Source of the DNA: Diphasiastrum complanatum
Lineage: Eukaryota > Streptophyta > Lycopodiopsida > Lycopodiales > Lycopodiaceae
Length of the DNA stretch: 64,000 nucleotides
Reading direction: 5' to 3'
Assembly: GCA_029204225.1 (NCBI GenBank)
Contig: CM055106.1
Coordinates: forward strand, 43,251,003-43,315,002
Positions within the stretch are counted from its first letter, which is position 1. Each line of letters opens with the position of its first letter. The notes beneath the pieces were generated by a model. It ran no database searches. It saw nothing but the letters and a program-made list of their open reading frames with translations, and had not been told where the DNA came from. Below, piece after piece: positions 24,661-37,495 of this stretch. The translations under genes and the position numbers were made by a program.

Positions 24661-26000
24661 GGAAGTTCTTGGATCGACTACTTTGATGCTTGAATAGTTT
24701 TGTAGATAGCGAGCTATTGAAACTGCTTCAGCCCAAAAATTCTTGGGGAGCTGAGCATTTGACGACATTGATCATGCTACATTAAGTAATGTTCAGTTCT
24801 TCCTTTTGGCTACTCCATTCTGCTTTGGTGTGTAGCTGTTGGTGAACTGATGATGAGTGTCTCATGAGGATAGGTAGTCAGACATTTCGTATAACAAGAA
24901 CTCTCCACCACTGTTTGTACGCAGGGTCTTGAATCTTTGACCAGTCTGTGTCTCAACAAGTTGCTTGAATTCTTTGAAACGATTAAATGCCTCAGACTTG
25001 TTCTTAATGAACATAATACTGGTGAATCTTGAACAATCATTGATAAAAGTGAATAAATATAGTGCTGAACCCAAAAAGGGAATACTCATAGGGCCACACA
25101 AATGACTATGTATCAATTCTAAAATGGACTTAGGTCTAGTGGCTTGTCCCCTTGGAAATCTCGATCTAGGTTGTTTGCCTAGTAGGCACATCTCACAGAC
25201 ATCTCTACAGGCAGTTCTTGGGTCGACTACTTTGATGCTTGAATAGTTCTGTAGATAGCAAGCTGTTGAAACTCCTTCAGCCCAAAAATTCTTGGGGAGC
25301 TGAGCATTTGACGACATTGATCATGCTGCATTAAGTAATGTTCGGTTCTTCCTTTTGGCTACTCCATTCTGCTGTGGTGTGTAGCTGGTGGTGAACTGAT
25401 GATGAGTGTCTCATGATAATAAGTAGTCAAACATTTCGTCTAACAAGAACTCTCCACCACTGTTTGTACGCAGGGTCTTGAATCTTTGACCAGTCCGTGT
25501 CTCAGCAAATTGCTTGAATTCTTTGAAACGATTAAATGCCTCAGACTTGTTATTAATGAACATAATACTAGTGAATCTTGAACAGTCATTGATAAAAGTG
25601 AATAAATATAGTGTTGAGAGGGAATACTCATAGGGCCACACAAATGACTATGTATCAATTCTAAAATGGACTACCCTCTAGTGGCTTGTCCCCTTGGAAA
25701 TCTTGATCTAGGTTGTTTGCCTAGTAGGCACATCTCATAGACATGTGAAATGTTAGTGGAGGCAACATTAATATTTAGATTCTTGATACTATTATGATGC
25801 ATATACAAGATAGATCTCATGAGCATTTGAAGTACTCACATTAAGTGCATATTCATGACTCAAAATGTACAAATTGCCTTCTCTCTTTTCAGAGAGGACT
25901 TTTTTACAATTCTTATCCAAAATAGTACATTGTCAACTTGAACAAGGCTCTACAGCCCTGACCTGCAAGCTTGCTTACTGATAGTAAATCTTTGTCAATT
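24661..26000 (-). pseudogene. Copia-A integrase with internal tandem duplication (left arm)
   Basis: Minus strand. From about 26000: GAG-pre-integrase (YALNVSTSNAQLWHQ type), zinc finger, core, then a second complete copy of the segment from CEMCLLGKQPRSRF to SSIKVVDPRT. The repeat unit is about 540 bases (24666-25207 and 25208-25749). The junction includes a few bases of the LTR-C start (TGTAGA), so the duplication followed the LTR-C insertion. All three catalytic positions are substituted: HSHLCGP for the first Asp, RTNSGG for the second Asp, GVAKRKN for the Glu. Frameshifts are also present. Confidence 0.88.
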
Positions 26001-26285
26001 TGGGTACAAAAAATACATCCTTAAGCAAGGTCAATTCACAATTTAGAAGATGAAGGCCAAAGTTCTTTTTCAGTGAGTATCATCTTTATTTTGAAATTCC
26101 ACATGTGGAATTCATCACCGTTGAACTTATTGAACAAAAAATTTTCTGAAGATGTACCTTCCATGATAAATGATCTAACAAATTGTGAAGATAGTCTTGA
26201 ATACTAATAACAGTCTGGAACGATAGTTTTGATACCAACTTGTTGAGTTCCTACTAGTTTGATGCCAACTAGTTGGTTTGTATTA
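26001..26285 (-). pseudogene. Copia-A gag remnant (left arm)
   Basis: Minus strand. Short gag start (MEGTS, then DEFHMWNFKIK-like in a shifted frame) joined to the pre-integrase region (LLKDVFYVPK-like) by a large deletion that removed most of gag and the protease. The same deletion is present in the copies at 40 and 54 kb. Confidence 0.7.
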
Positions 26286-26296
26286 CTCTGATACCA
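26286..26296 (-). promoter_or_regulatory. Primer binding site, Copia-A (left arm)
   Basis: TGGTATCAGAG on the minus strand, 3 bases inside the LTR end. This matches the start of the plant initiator Met tRNA primer site and marks the adjoining LTR as the 5' LTR. Confidence 0.85.
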
Positions 26297-26299
26297 GCT

Positions 26300-27340
26300 T
26301 GTTGGATTTCTTGTATGTATGCGGAAGGATAAGAGCGAATTGAATATGCAAATTATAATAGGATCTTTACCAAACTATAGATTTAGACTATAACTCAGAT
26401 CAACTGGAGGAATATCTTGTAGGTGTTAAAGACAACCATGAAGGGAGCAAAACAGTTAGGCGTCTAAGACAACCATGCTTCCTTCGAGATTGGATATTAT
26501 GAGCGACTCGTGGAGTGAATATCAGTGAGCAAGAGAGAAATTATCAGAAAGCATTCATAGTGGAGCACACATAATAAAATAAATAATCTGAATTAAGTTG
26601 TTGTAAATACAACAATCAGGTCACGATCATGTGCCCGAGAATAGTTCACAGTAATATAGTGCACTTTGTGTTGTAATCTTACTATGCTAGTTAACGATTG
26701 AATACTATCTCTACTTCTTGAATTACTTGCCCGAGAATAGTTCATACGCTAGTTAACGATTGAATACTATCTCTACTTCTTGAATTACTTTCACTCTCTC
26801 TAAAATCTCTGATCCTATGGAATCAGATAATTCTTATACAATGGAGTTCATGAAAGAACTCTGATTCACACTTCCACTAATAAACTCTTCTTCATCATCA
26901 TTATCATCACCATCCTTAGTGTGTTGTTGTTATGTATATATACATGTAACAGTTATAGAAATTGTGTGGGCAACGAGCGTGAAGTAATGTAGTTACCGCA
27001 AAGTACTAAAATGAACTGCGACGTGGTCTGTGTCAGACAATGCGGAGGAAGAGCTCCATTTTGAATGGTAACATTTGACGAGCGTCGAAGATATCAAGCA
27101 AGTCGAGTCGACTGGCTCGCCCTTGAGAAGATGTCGATGTCGACGAAGTCAAGTCGGTAAAGTCGATGACGTGAACGTCGACAAAGTCGATCCTGCTTCT
27201 ACTTCAAGTCGGTGTATTGCACAGACTGTTCGACTTGTGTGAGTAAGATTGGGTGTTGCTGTAGAGAAAGAATACGTACATAGTATACAGGTGCTCATGA
27301 ATTGAATTCAGGTGAGTCAGAGTGAAGATTAACTCCAACA
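26300..27340 (-). mobile_element. Copia-A 5' LTR (LTR-A, left arm)
   Basis: 1041 bases, minus strand, TGTTGGAGTTAATCTTC at 27340 to CCAACA near 26300. A tandem duplication of about 60 bases (a phrase like TAGTTAACGATTGAATACTA) lies near 26690-26791; it is also in the right arm but not at 40.1 kb. There is no CT tract in this LTR-A subtype. A TATATATAC box lies near the middle. Confidence 0.88.
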
Positions 27341-27893
27341 TAATGTCCATGTCGATAGCTAGTGATGGAAGTTGCCACGTGGCACATGCAATTTTGTCAA
27401 CATATGCATGTGCCATGTGGTAACTCATCATTTGTCATCCACATGCACATTTTGTTGTGATTTTCTTTGCTACGTGTCAAAAATTTTCTGGTTGTCCACA
27501 TGAGAGTTGTGGTGGGAAGGCTCACTAGAAATCTACTTGTGGAGGTGCCTCTAGACTAGAAAGGAAAACTGAATACCTAACATTAAAGGAACAAGCTAAA
27601 ATCTTCATGATTTATTGAGAGTTGAGAATTAGATAGAAATTAATTTTTTGAAATAAAAAGCTATTGTGAATGGGCATTGATTTGTCTTATCCAAAGCACA
27701 ATGATTTAATGACTCTAAAGACACTTTCTTATCTATCCGTCATTGATGATAGTGATCTATTAGTGAAAGAAGAGTGATTTGACTCTTTTAGTTTGACATA
27801 TCACCTTTTTACACTTCAAAGTCTTAGTTAAATATATGTAGAGGTGTGATATGACCTTTCTAAACTTTGAAGTCAGGTATATAAAACCTATTT

Positions 27894-27928
<35 letters not shown>

Positions 27929-27970
27929 TTATATGTATGTACATATACAGACACCCACATATGTACATAT

Positions 27971-28004
<34 letters not shown>

Positions 28005-28649
28005 TTATATGTATGTATGTATAAACACACCCACATATGTACACATACACACACACACACCAGCCCATTGATATGTATGTATGTATAAACACACCCAGAT
28101 ATGTACATATGTGGGTGTGTTTATACATGTTTATTGCCATTTCAAAATAGTACACACTAAAGGAAAATGGCATAATTTGCAATGGTCCATTCACTAAGAT
28201 TTGTCTTGTGACAGTTGCGAAACAGACAAGAGCTGATTACATGCCGCAAAGAGCTACCTACAACAATCACCATTGTGGAAGAGCAATAGCTTAAAATACA
28301 ATTCATTAAAATTTGTGTATAGACTCATTCATTCAATAAATGAAAGCCCAAGTTGGGCATCAGTACATGTATTCAAGGCTCCTACACTGAATAATATGGA
28401 GCTGCATTTTATATATACGTATATATTTTCCTATCAATTCTATACATTTTGCTTCTTGGTTTCCAAGGGGAGGCTCGAACCTGGGACCAAAGAAACTTTT
28501 GGACATACATATAAATGTGTTGGTGTGTGTGTGTGTGTGTGCGTACGCATGTGCACGCCGTTCTACACTTCAAACCCTTAGAGGAATTGACTTTTCAAAA
28601 TGACATATGATCTTTCTAAACATTCAAGTCAAATATATAAAACTTATTC
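27341..28649. repeat. Block W with TG/CA minisatellite (left arm)
   Basis: Inverse of 52021-53335. Holds a segment (27440-27600) distantly similar to one in block V (CCACATGAGAGTTGTGGTGGGAAGGCTCAC). The CA minisatellite at 27898-28130 is built of the ~60-base unit. Unremarkable AT-rich DNA lies at 28190-28500. A short TG run with CGTACGCATGTGCACG lies near 28520-28560. No gene supported. Confidence 0.7.
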
Positions 28650-28845
28650 ACACACACGCACGTGTGTGTGTGCGCGCACACCCACACACACACCAACGCA
28701 TTTATATGTATGTATATATACAAACACCCACATATGTACACATGTGGGTGTACGTATGTGGGTGTGTGTATCTATACATACATATCAATGTGTTGGTGTG
28801 TGGGTGTGGGCATGGTTGTGGGCATGTGCGTGTGCGTGTGCGTGT
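28650..28845. repeat. TG/CA palindrome 2
   Basis: Same organisation as 1529-1736: CA side, ATGTATGTATATATAC, CCACATATGTACACATGTGGG centre, then the TG side, ending GTGTTTTATTTGATAAATGC. The G-rich tail is shorter than in copy 1. Confidence 0.88.
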
Positions 28846-30487
28846 TTTATTTGATAAATGCTTGGAGGTCTATGCAAGATTTTGATTTATGAAATATCTT
28901 TTTTAAAATTTCTACAAGTAACAAGACAACACAAGGTGGGTGGACACTTCATTCACAAGTTTCTATATTATTGGAGATGGCTCCATATTTCAAGAGATTT
29001 GATCTCATATTAGATTGACCACAATCTTTCATTTATTATAAGTTTCGATGGAAAAGTATCCAGAAGAATTGCAACTTTTTGGACAATTGACATTTTGAAA
29101 TATTAGAGTAACTACAGGTTGAACTTGAGTTGGAGCTTCTAGAATTTTGCTCTACATTTGGCAAAATATTTTGTCTACAGACATATTATGAATCTGATTC
29201 TAAATCAACTTTAATAGTCATTTTCACTCAATAGATAATGTTTCTTGTGTGCATTAAGAAACCTTTAAGCCTCTAATCAATCACTGCTTCAAAAAGGGTC
29301 TTGGTAGGAAATGTCCACACCCAAGATTTCTCTCCTTGGATTTTAGCTTTACACATACCAAAAAAACACCATACAACATCTATTGAGATGTAAAGAAGCC
29401 ATGCATTCTAACAATGAGCAATGACTAATTCGACATGTGTTCAAGAATGATCAAGAACATAGTTGCCAGTCCAAAGTTTACCTTAAGTATCATACCCATT
29501 TTCGAGCTGAAATCAAGGTGCTGATGATAAAAGTTATTAGTGAATTTGGAAACCTGATGATTAGAATAATTTTTTGATGAAAAACTCTAAGTTTTCAACA
29601 AAAATATCAGCACCTCTCTTCCAACCTTTGCCAGTCCTACTGAGCATTCCAAATATAATGGTTTTTTTATCAAGGAGTTTGGGAAGAGTTAATTCCATTA
29701 GAATGTTTGCAATAAAGATTGTTTCTTCAAAATATTCGTTTTAACCCTCGCCAACAAGCTGAATTTTGTTTTCAATTTGCCAAAAGAACCGTCACCTGAC
29801 CTACCATATATCTATTTTTGTCAAATCTATCTCCAGTCAGACGAGCGAAGTTAGTTTTTCAAATTTGTCCGAAACAACCATTTAAGTGAGTTTTTGTTAA
29901 AATCCAAAATAGTAATTGTGAACCCTCGCTAAGCTAACACTCGTACTCACTTTTACTTCAATCATGTCTTCCTCTACTGAAATTGATAGCTCTGCATCAC
30001 CCAAATGCCGCATAAGCGTGATGTTCCTACTGAGACGAGCATCATGGCTTTGGCTACCACTGAATTAGTGGTGGAATGGTTAACCCTTGCTGAGCCCTTG
30101 CTCAAGGCGATGGGCAACCATTCACCATTGTATCCACAAACAAAATCAATATGGAGTCTATAAGTATGGCTTTTGACACTTGGGATGAGGCCAAGGCGAA
30201 GTTTCATGTTAAGTACCAAGGTGTAGTGCACAAGGTGCGCGTGACTGAGGCCGCCCTTGTTGTTGTAGGGATAGTTTCTGGCCCTAGGTCCAATCCATCT
30301 CATAAGGTGGGCCATATTGTTATTAAGCCTTTCCTAGACACGCGTGTGACTCAATTGTAACCAATGAATATGGCTACCTCATTGAAACCTGCATATTGGA
30401 TTATGTAATCGAAGTTGCTGCCAATCTTTTGAACCACTTCCTTATGGTGGGCAACCTGTGCAGGAGAGGGTTGCATTTTTTTTCTTT
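28846..30487. repeat. Block M copy 2
   Basis: Direct duplicate of 1737-3381, including the short frames MPHKRDVPTE (from about 30004) and MESISMAFDTWDEAKAKF (30151-30360). The inner edge of the inverted-repeat arm (30346) cuts through it, but the sequence continues without a break into the GRP-2 upstream region, so this side is the undisturbed one. Confidence 0.75.
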
Positions 30488-31291
30488 TTGAGAGAGAGAG
30501 AAAGAGAGATGATTATTTAAATCATATGTTTCATGTATTCACTTTAGTGCCACACTTCGTAATAAGAGTGTGGGTGAACTAATTTGAGTAATGTAACTAC
30601 ATTTCAATTACTATTTTTGATTCGTAAAATTAATTTTTCTCTTTCTACAAAGAAAATGGAGGCGCCTCCTTGTGTGGAATTTGAGTGACTCCCATTTCTT
30701 TTATTATCAAAAGGTGCATGTAAAAAATATTTACCTTTTGTTACGTGTATCTTTTGATTGGAATGTGGATGTAAAAAAATTATGAAAATAAAGGTTAAAA
30801 AGAAAGGAAAAGATATTTTAGTCTCGAGGAAGATCCGCATCCTTGATTGTTCCATGGTAGGAGGGACCTTCTGCCTTAGGCTACCATTCTTGGATGAAAG
30901 CCCTTCCTCACCAACACGTCCTCGGATGCATATGGGGGACCTCCACCCGCGCCCTGTCAAGTAGAGATTCCATTTGAGAGGAGTGCATTTGAGTCCCCCC
31001 AAGCTGTGAAGATGCGAATGCCAATAGTCCTTAGACAAAAAAGAGTGGAAAGTCCTTGAAAAGATATTTTAGTGTCGAGGAAGATATTTGAGTGGAAAGG
31101 CCTTGAAAAGATATTTTAACGTCTCCTTGCTATGCTAGATCTGGTGTATCAACTGCGCCTCAAGCCCCAGATGATGATGATTCATCGAGAATTTTGTGTA
31201 TTGTAGGGCCAGAAGATCTAGACAATTAGGTTGTGGAGTCTTAGTGGAGCAGCCTGGAGGAAAATGCAGCAAGCGAGACCGAGCGAGGTGG
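30488..31291 (+). other. Upstream region of GRP-2
   Basis: Short GA tract, then the same upstream sequence as GRP-1 with the GGAGGCGCCTCC palindrome and two GTGGAAAG..TTGAAAAGATA phrases. Near 31130 there are about 16 bases that GRP-1 lacks (CTTGCTATGCTAGATC) and that GRP-4 and GRP-5 have. No gene. Confidence 0.5.
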
Positions 31292-31299
31292 TATAAATT
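31292..31299 (+). promoter_or_regulatory. TATA box of GRP-2
   Basis: TATAAATT, 129 bases before the first ATG of the intact gene. Conserved in all four copies that keep a 5' end. Confidence 0.6.
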
Positions 31300-31420
31300 A
31301 AGCTCTAACTCTCGACTAACATTATCAGTCAGGCTTTTCAAAGGATTATAGCATCTCAAGTCGACGAGCCAATATCTGATCAATTTCTGTAGTATTGTTT
31401 ATGAATCTGTTGAATCTTTC

Positions 31421-32233
31421 ATGACAATAGTAGTACGAATTGGCAAGATGGATAGAAATGAGGTAGCTAATAGAAAGTTATTGCTTTTCATCGCTTGTAT
31501 ATGGTTGCTTTGTGTGGAATTAGTGCATGCCCGCGATAACACCTTTCAGCCCGTACGGACGGTTCTACGTTACTCACAACCTAATGCTGCTGCAACAACG
31601 TCCGAGGAATCATCACATTTTACAGAAAAGAATGTTGCTGGTACAGATCACGGAGGTGGCAGCTCTGATAATTCCAAATACTACGCCGACAGCCAAAGTC
31701 GAAGTCCAGATCATGGATTAAATTCAATCGATCGAAAGAAATTTGGAATTGGACATGACCTTGGTCATGAGAATAACAATATTGGATTGGGTCTCGAAAA
31801 TGGCATCGGAGTGGGTCTAGAAAACGGTGCCGACACAGAAATTGGAACTCGAATAGGCGTTCGCATACTCAATGGAGCTACAAGTGCTCATGATAGACGT
31901 TCTGGCTCTGGTCAAGATCTGGGAGCTGGAAATGCAAACGGTAGTGGTTCTGATTTAGGTGGCGAAGGTGCTGTTGGGCAAGGCGGTGGAGCTGGAGGTG
32001 GACATATTGGTAGTGGTGCTACAGGTGGTTCTAAAGCTGGCAGTGGTCAAGGAAATAGAGCAGGAGGCGGTGGCTCAGGGGGAAACGAAAATGGAAATAT
32101 TGTTACTGGAAAAGGAGACGGTAATGGTAGTGGTAGCGAAAAAGGAAATGAAAATTATGCCCCTGGGAAAGAAGAAGGTGCGGGACATGGTGCTGTCAAA
32201 GGTAGCAGGAGAGGAAAAGAAAATGGAAATTAA
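31421..32233 (+). CDS. GRP-2: intact secreted glycine-rich protein
   Basis: 270-residue single-exon frame, the only undamaged GRP copy. The Met at 31448 (MDRNEVANRK, 261 residues) may be the real start because it places a basic n-region and hydrophobic core (LLLFIACIWLLCVELVHA) at the N-terminus, with a likely cleavage after VHA. After about 70 polar Ser/Thr/His-rich residues comes a body of GLGLENGIGVGLENG-type repeats, then Gly/Ser/Asn-rich repeats (GGGAGGGHIGSGATGG) and a basic tail (KGSRRGKENGN). This layout fits plant secreted glycine-rich proteins, usually wall-associated; the exact role is unknown. A TATA box and a possible AATAAA at 32601 support a gene. Apart from the leader, the only Cys are in the signal peptide. 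Confidence 0.8.
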   Translation: MTIVVRIGKMDRNEVANRKLLLFIACIWLLCVELVHARDNTFQPVRTVLRYSQPNAAATTSEESSHFTEKNVAGTDHGGGSSDNSKYYADSQSRSPDHGLNSIDRKKFGIGHDLGHENNNIGLGLENGIGVGLENGADTEIGTRIGVRILNGATSAHDRRSGSGQDLGAGNANGSGSDLGGEGAVGQGGGAGGGHIGSGATGGSKAGSGQGNRAGGGGSGGNENGNIVTGKGDGNGSGSEKGNENYAPGKEEGAGHGAVKGSRRGKENGN

Positions 32234-33512
32234 TATTGCTCCCAGAAATGGACAGTGATTGGGTGGTGAATCAACTACATTTCACCTCTAATTCTCAGCC
32301 TGTCGCTGTGTGTGAGATTTTTAGTTGAGTACACAATGATAGTTACTAGCTGCATCTACTAGCGATCAAGAGACTACCATAGTATTGATGTGAATAGAGA
32401 TGGCAATGAGCCGATAAGGAATTAAGCCAAGAATTGTAACGTAAAATTAAGACACTTAGAGAGTCGAAATAGGTATTGTACACCCTTGAAAAACTTAAAC
32501 CACAATAATGTGGTTGGATTTATGTCAAACTTTATCAGAGTAATTTTTTTCCTCCTTAGCAAACTGAAATATCTAGAGCTGCAACCATCATCAACCCTTC
32601 AATAAAGCATATGAATATGTAATATTTTAAGTATCTATCCATATGTTTTTCTTTGAAACAACATCAAAATATGAATCTCTTTCCGCACAATATGTTCTGA
32701 TCATTGGTGACATGCATGCAATATGTTCTGATCATTGCTGACATGCATGCAATATTTGTATTTTCTTGCATTGATACGTTGAAAATTTGTGCTAACAATC
32801 ATCAACATTGTTGCTCATATCTTAATATGGGAATCCATTTCCTAAAATTCATGAACACTAGCATAATACCTTTTTTACAATAGCTTATTGCAAAGGAAGA
32901 ACATTTGAAAGTTCACATATTAGATAAAACAACGCTTGTCCATGGTGATACTTGCAATGCGTATGATTTTTTTTTCCTATATTGTAGAACGCAAGTAAGA
33001 AAAACAATCTCCAAATAAAAAACTTGTAATTTGCTTTTGTACAAATCCCATTATAAAAAGGTGGAATTAAAACATCTCACCATAGACTAAGCCATTGACA
33101 ACATGCATGCTTTTGTCTCTAGCATAAGCATTAATTAGATACTTAAAATAAGTATGAATTTCTGCATGCAATAAATTGATGTTGTTTAACATCAATGATA
33201 CATTTGTCCATTTATTTATCAAAAGAACACATGGAATACAAATCGCATTTGACAAGGCAACTCCTATATTCTTCATTACAATCGATGAGACACACACTGA
33301 AATGTTGATTGATTTTTCTCTTATACGACGTTTCCAATGCACACAAGTGGAATCAAGCTTCAAACCTTAAAGTTAATAAAAGGATATGATTTGTGATTAT
33401 TGAGATATTCTTCATAACCGATAATAACAAACCACACAATCTCTAAGATCTTATTGGTATTGAAACTCAAAGGTAAATGCACTACATGGAGAGATTGTGT
33501 CATGCAAGAGAG
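32234..33512 (+). other. 3' flank of GRP-2
   Basis: Duplicate of 5172-6442, with AATAAA at 32601-32606 and the 31-base tandem pair near 32690-32755. No gene recognised. Ends at LTR-B. Confidence 0.5.
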
Positions 33513-34010
33513 TGTCGGATTTACTCCTTCTACTCTCCTAAATCCCATTTTAGTCTGCCCCCATTCATGCTGCATATTTACTAACGTTGTCACGCAGTCT
33601 GCATATTTACACGCAAATTTGCACAGACGAAGAAAAGGCGAACGAATCGCGACACTATGTTCTTACACAGGTTATGGTGACATGCGAAAAGGGGACACTA
33701 TCTTACAGAATGCCAAAGGTGCCCTAAAAGAAGGCACCCTATAAATCTAATCCTAAGGCTGTTCATAAGAAGTGACGCACTTTTTGCATCATCACCAACA
33801 TTCACTTCAGTACTGACTGACGTCGCATCCTTTTTAAGCTCACCACATGCAGCTGCGCTAACAAATTCGACAACGACTGCAGCCACCCACAATCTCTTAC
33901 AAACAATACATCCACTCTGTACTTTCAAATCTGCACACCTGTAATATCATGTATATATATATTGGATACCATCTGAGTATTCGAGTGGATGAGGTTGATG
34001 AAACCAAGAA
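33513..34010 (+). mobile_element. Copia-B 5' LTR (LTR-B), 3' truncated
   Basis: Starts TGTCGGATTTACTCC after CATGCAAGAGAG, the same flank as at 6443. It ends after GATGAAACCAAG, where pol sequence begins. Confidence 0.75.
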
Positions 34011-34560
34011 TCTCTCATGTACGCAATGGTCTGTACAAGACCAGATATCTCTTTTGCTATTAGCTCACTTAGCCAATACATGGCTAATCCTAGAATTACC
34101 CATTGGAAGGCTCTTATTCGAGTCAAGAGATATTTTTGAGCTACCATGGACCAGTGCATCTGCTATGGACGTCGGTCCCATTTTGTGGAACACTCGCAAG
34201 CAAACCTCTATCGCACTTTCTTCTAATGAAGCAGAATATATTGCTGCTTCTCAATCTATTAAGGAAGCGTTTTAGTTGAGAAATTTGTTTTCAGACATCA
34301 ATCTGTATCAGTACAGCCCTACAAATTTATTTTGTGATAACCAAAGTGCTATTGCCATATCGGTCAACCCTAGATTTCATTCTAGGAGTAAGCACATTGA
34401 GATACGATATCACTACATTAGGGGCAAGGTTCTCGACATAGAGGTAAGCCTAACGTACTGCAGAACGTAGGACATGGTTGCAGACATTTTCACGAAAGCA
34501 GTCAGCGTTAATGCACACAATAGATTTTGTGCGTTGCTCACTCTGAAGATCAAGGCATTC
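34011..34560 (+). pseudogene. Copia-B RT end and RNase H
   Basis: Plus-strand counterpart of 10475-11124. Reads RT end, then WNTRKQTSIALSSNEAEYIAA, an in-frame TAG (34273-34275), FSDINLYQYSPT, FCDNQSAIAISVNP, HSRSKHIEIRYHYI, VADIFTKA-like. About 105 bases carrying the first RNase H aspartate region are deleted near 34167. That piece is present in the fragment at 34980. Confidence 0.87.
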
Positions 34561-34571
34561 ACGGATCCGGG

Positions 34572-34979
34572 TGTTAATTTACTCCTACTATCCTAAATCC
34601 CATTTTCTGCCTCCATTCATGCTGCATGTTTACTAACGTTGTCACGCAGTCTACATATTTACACACAAATTTGCACAGACGAAGAAAGGCGAACAAATCG
34701 CGACACTGTGTTCTTAAATAGGTTATGGTGACACATGAAAAGGGGACACTATCTTACAGAATGCCAAAGGTGCCCTAAAAGCAAAGGCACCCTGTAAATC
34801 TAATCCTAAGGCTGTTCATAAGAAGTGACGCACTTTCCGCATCATCACCAACGTTCACTTCAGTACTGATTGATGTCGCACCCTTTTCAAGCTCACCACA
34901 TTCAGCTGCGCTAACAGATTGGACAACGACTGCAGCCACCCACGATCTCTTATAGACAATACATCCAGTCTGTACTTTC
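34572..34979 (+). mobile_element. Copia-B 3' LTR (LTR-B), truncated
   Basis: Begins TGTTAATTTACTCC after a short purine run (GGATCCGGG). It ends after CTGTACTTTC, where another RNase H fragment is attached. Confidence 0.7.
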
Positions 34980-35215
34980 CTGGAATTACCCATTGGAAGG
35001 CTCTTATTTGAGTCAAGAGATATTTTTGGGCTACCATGGACCAGTGCATCTGCTATGGAGATGTCAGCAACGAAAATCTTCATCAGCTCAGTAGTTATTC
35101 TGATGCAAGCTAGGGAGGAGATGCAGACAATTGTAAGTCCACATCTGGATTTACATTCTTCCTCAATGGCGGTCCCATTTTGTGGAACAGTCGTAAGCAA
35201 ACCTCTATCTCACTT
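34980..35215 (+). pseudogene. Second Copia-B RNase H fragment
   Basis: Plus strand. Covers HWKALI-type RT end, MDQCICYGDVSNENLHQLS, SDAS, and WNSRKQTSI, then breaks at about 35215. It contains the segment missing from the copy just upstream. An in-frame TAG replaces the residue after SDAS. Confidence 0.8.
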
Positions 35216-36065
<850 letters not shown>

Positions 36066-37493
36066 CATAGAACTAAGATTGCATATTTGAAAAAAAAGAC
36101 TAACAATTGTGTACGAAACGATTTTCCTAACAAATAGGTGACCTACATTTGATGAATGTTTCCTACAATGAGTTTAATATTTTGATCATAAAATAACTCT
36201 ATCATTTGGAATTCTAAAGTTGACAAGGATTCAAGAATATTCACGAATAGTATTTACAATAATCATGATTAGTATTCAGATATTTTAGTATGCTCAATAT
36301 TCACAAGTATTTATGATCAATATATATTCACAAGTATTTATGATCAGTATTCACAATAATCACAATTAATATTTAAGATATTCACTTTTTAGTATTCACA
36401 ATCTTAGATAATCGTCGCCCATGATCAATACTATAGCCCTCAGGACACATCTTTGACAAGTCGATTAATTCTTCATCTAATATATGAAAGAGATTTTGTA
36501 TACATCCTACAAAAGACACTTTTAGAAACAATACAAATACATTGTCAAAAAATTTACCAAAGCAATTGAAGATTTTGAACCACGAGAACAAGTAGAGACA
36601 AATGAGACACAAGAGTATGTTGAGGAGTAGGAGCCAATGTCAAAGAATGACACATGAACTCTTTTCATTTGATGAATAGTACACGAGAATCACACTCATT
36701 AGCTATATTTGGTGTAGAATTCACATTAGATATACTTCATGTCGTAGCCAAAAGCCAAACACTAATATTGCAGGAGAACACCCTTAAGTCATTGTCACCT
36801 CCTACAAAGAACACATACAAACAGAAGCATTTGATGTTCTAAACTTATCTCACTTGGACCAACAATAGTGGAAAAACCATAGTATGTTTGAGATTTTTGA
36901 TTAGCTTTACAAAATATGATTTGCTACATCATCAAAATCATCCTCAGTGTCAATCAAATCATCTTCTCTTACTTCGATTAGATCCTTTTTTTTTCTTAAG
37001 ATCTATGTACAGAATCTAGGGCTTGTACTTTCATGGCTTCCTCTATCTTTTCATCTTCACTTTCCTCCCGAACAACATCAACTTGATTAGAAATTATCAT
37101 GAGTGAGGGTGCTGGCGACACCATCTTTATCTCTTGCTTCGTCATCATATGAGCTGGATTAACATCCTATTGTTGATTACAAACATCTTGAATTTCTTAA
37201 AAAAATGAGCTGATTTCATTATTAATTTCTTCGAAGGCATTATCGACAGTTGTTTTAATGTCTTTTCTACATAATGGCCAAATGCAAATAATTGCTTTCG
37301 CATTTTTTTAACCTTGTTTTTTGGATTATCTACTAAGTGAATTTGCATGTGGCAGCTAATGAGGGTAGATTACCACATGCAAATTATTGCTTTTGCAATT
37401 CTTTTAACCTTGTTTTTCTAGATTTTTGTGCTAAGTGAATCTGCATGTGGTAGATAATGAGGCCATATTACTGCACACATGCAATTTTTTCTA
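36066..37493 (-). repeat. Block U copy 3
   Basis: Minus-strand copy of 15915-17365. The exon-like piece LSKMCPEGYSIDHGRRLSK is at 36382-36470 and the AT-rich short repeats at 36235-36385. Its last 760 bases are nearly identical to 19671-20434. It ends TTTTTTCTA at 37493, joined directly to GRP sequence. Confidence 0.7.
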
Positions 37494-37495
37494 CG

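Larger units (their letters stand above)
19671..30346. repeat. Left arm of 10.7-kb inverted repeat
   Basis: Reverse complement of 50330-61016. Paired coordinates sum to about 80676-80690 along the whole length (19671/61016, 23232/57455, 27340/53336, 30346/50330), so order and spacing are kept. By eye the arms differ by a few substitutions per hundred bases and small indels. Contents: U, V, Copia-A with its two nested LTRs, LTR-A 5' LTR, W, TG/CA blocks and most of M. Inner edge ...CCTAGACACGCGTG at 30346. Confidence 0.92.

Noticed and set aside
34775-35200. 141-residue minus-strand frame across LTR-B and RNase H
   Set aside because: Antisense shadow of Copia-B sequence; the plus strand carries the recognised RNase H motifs.
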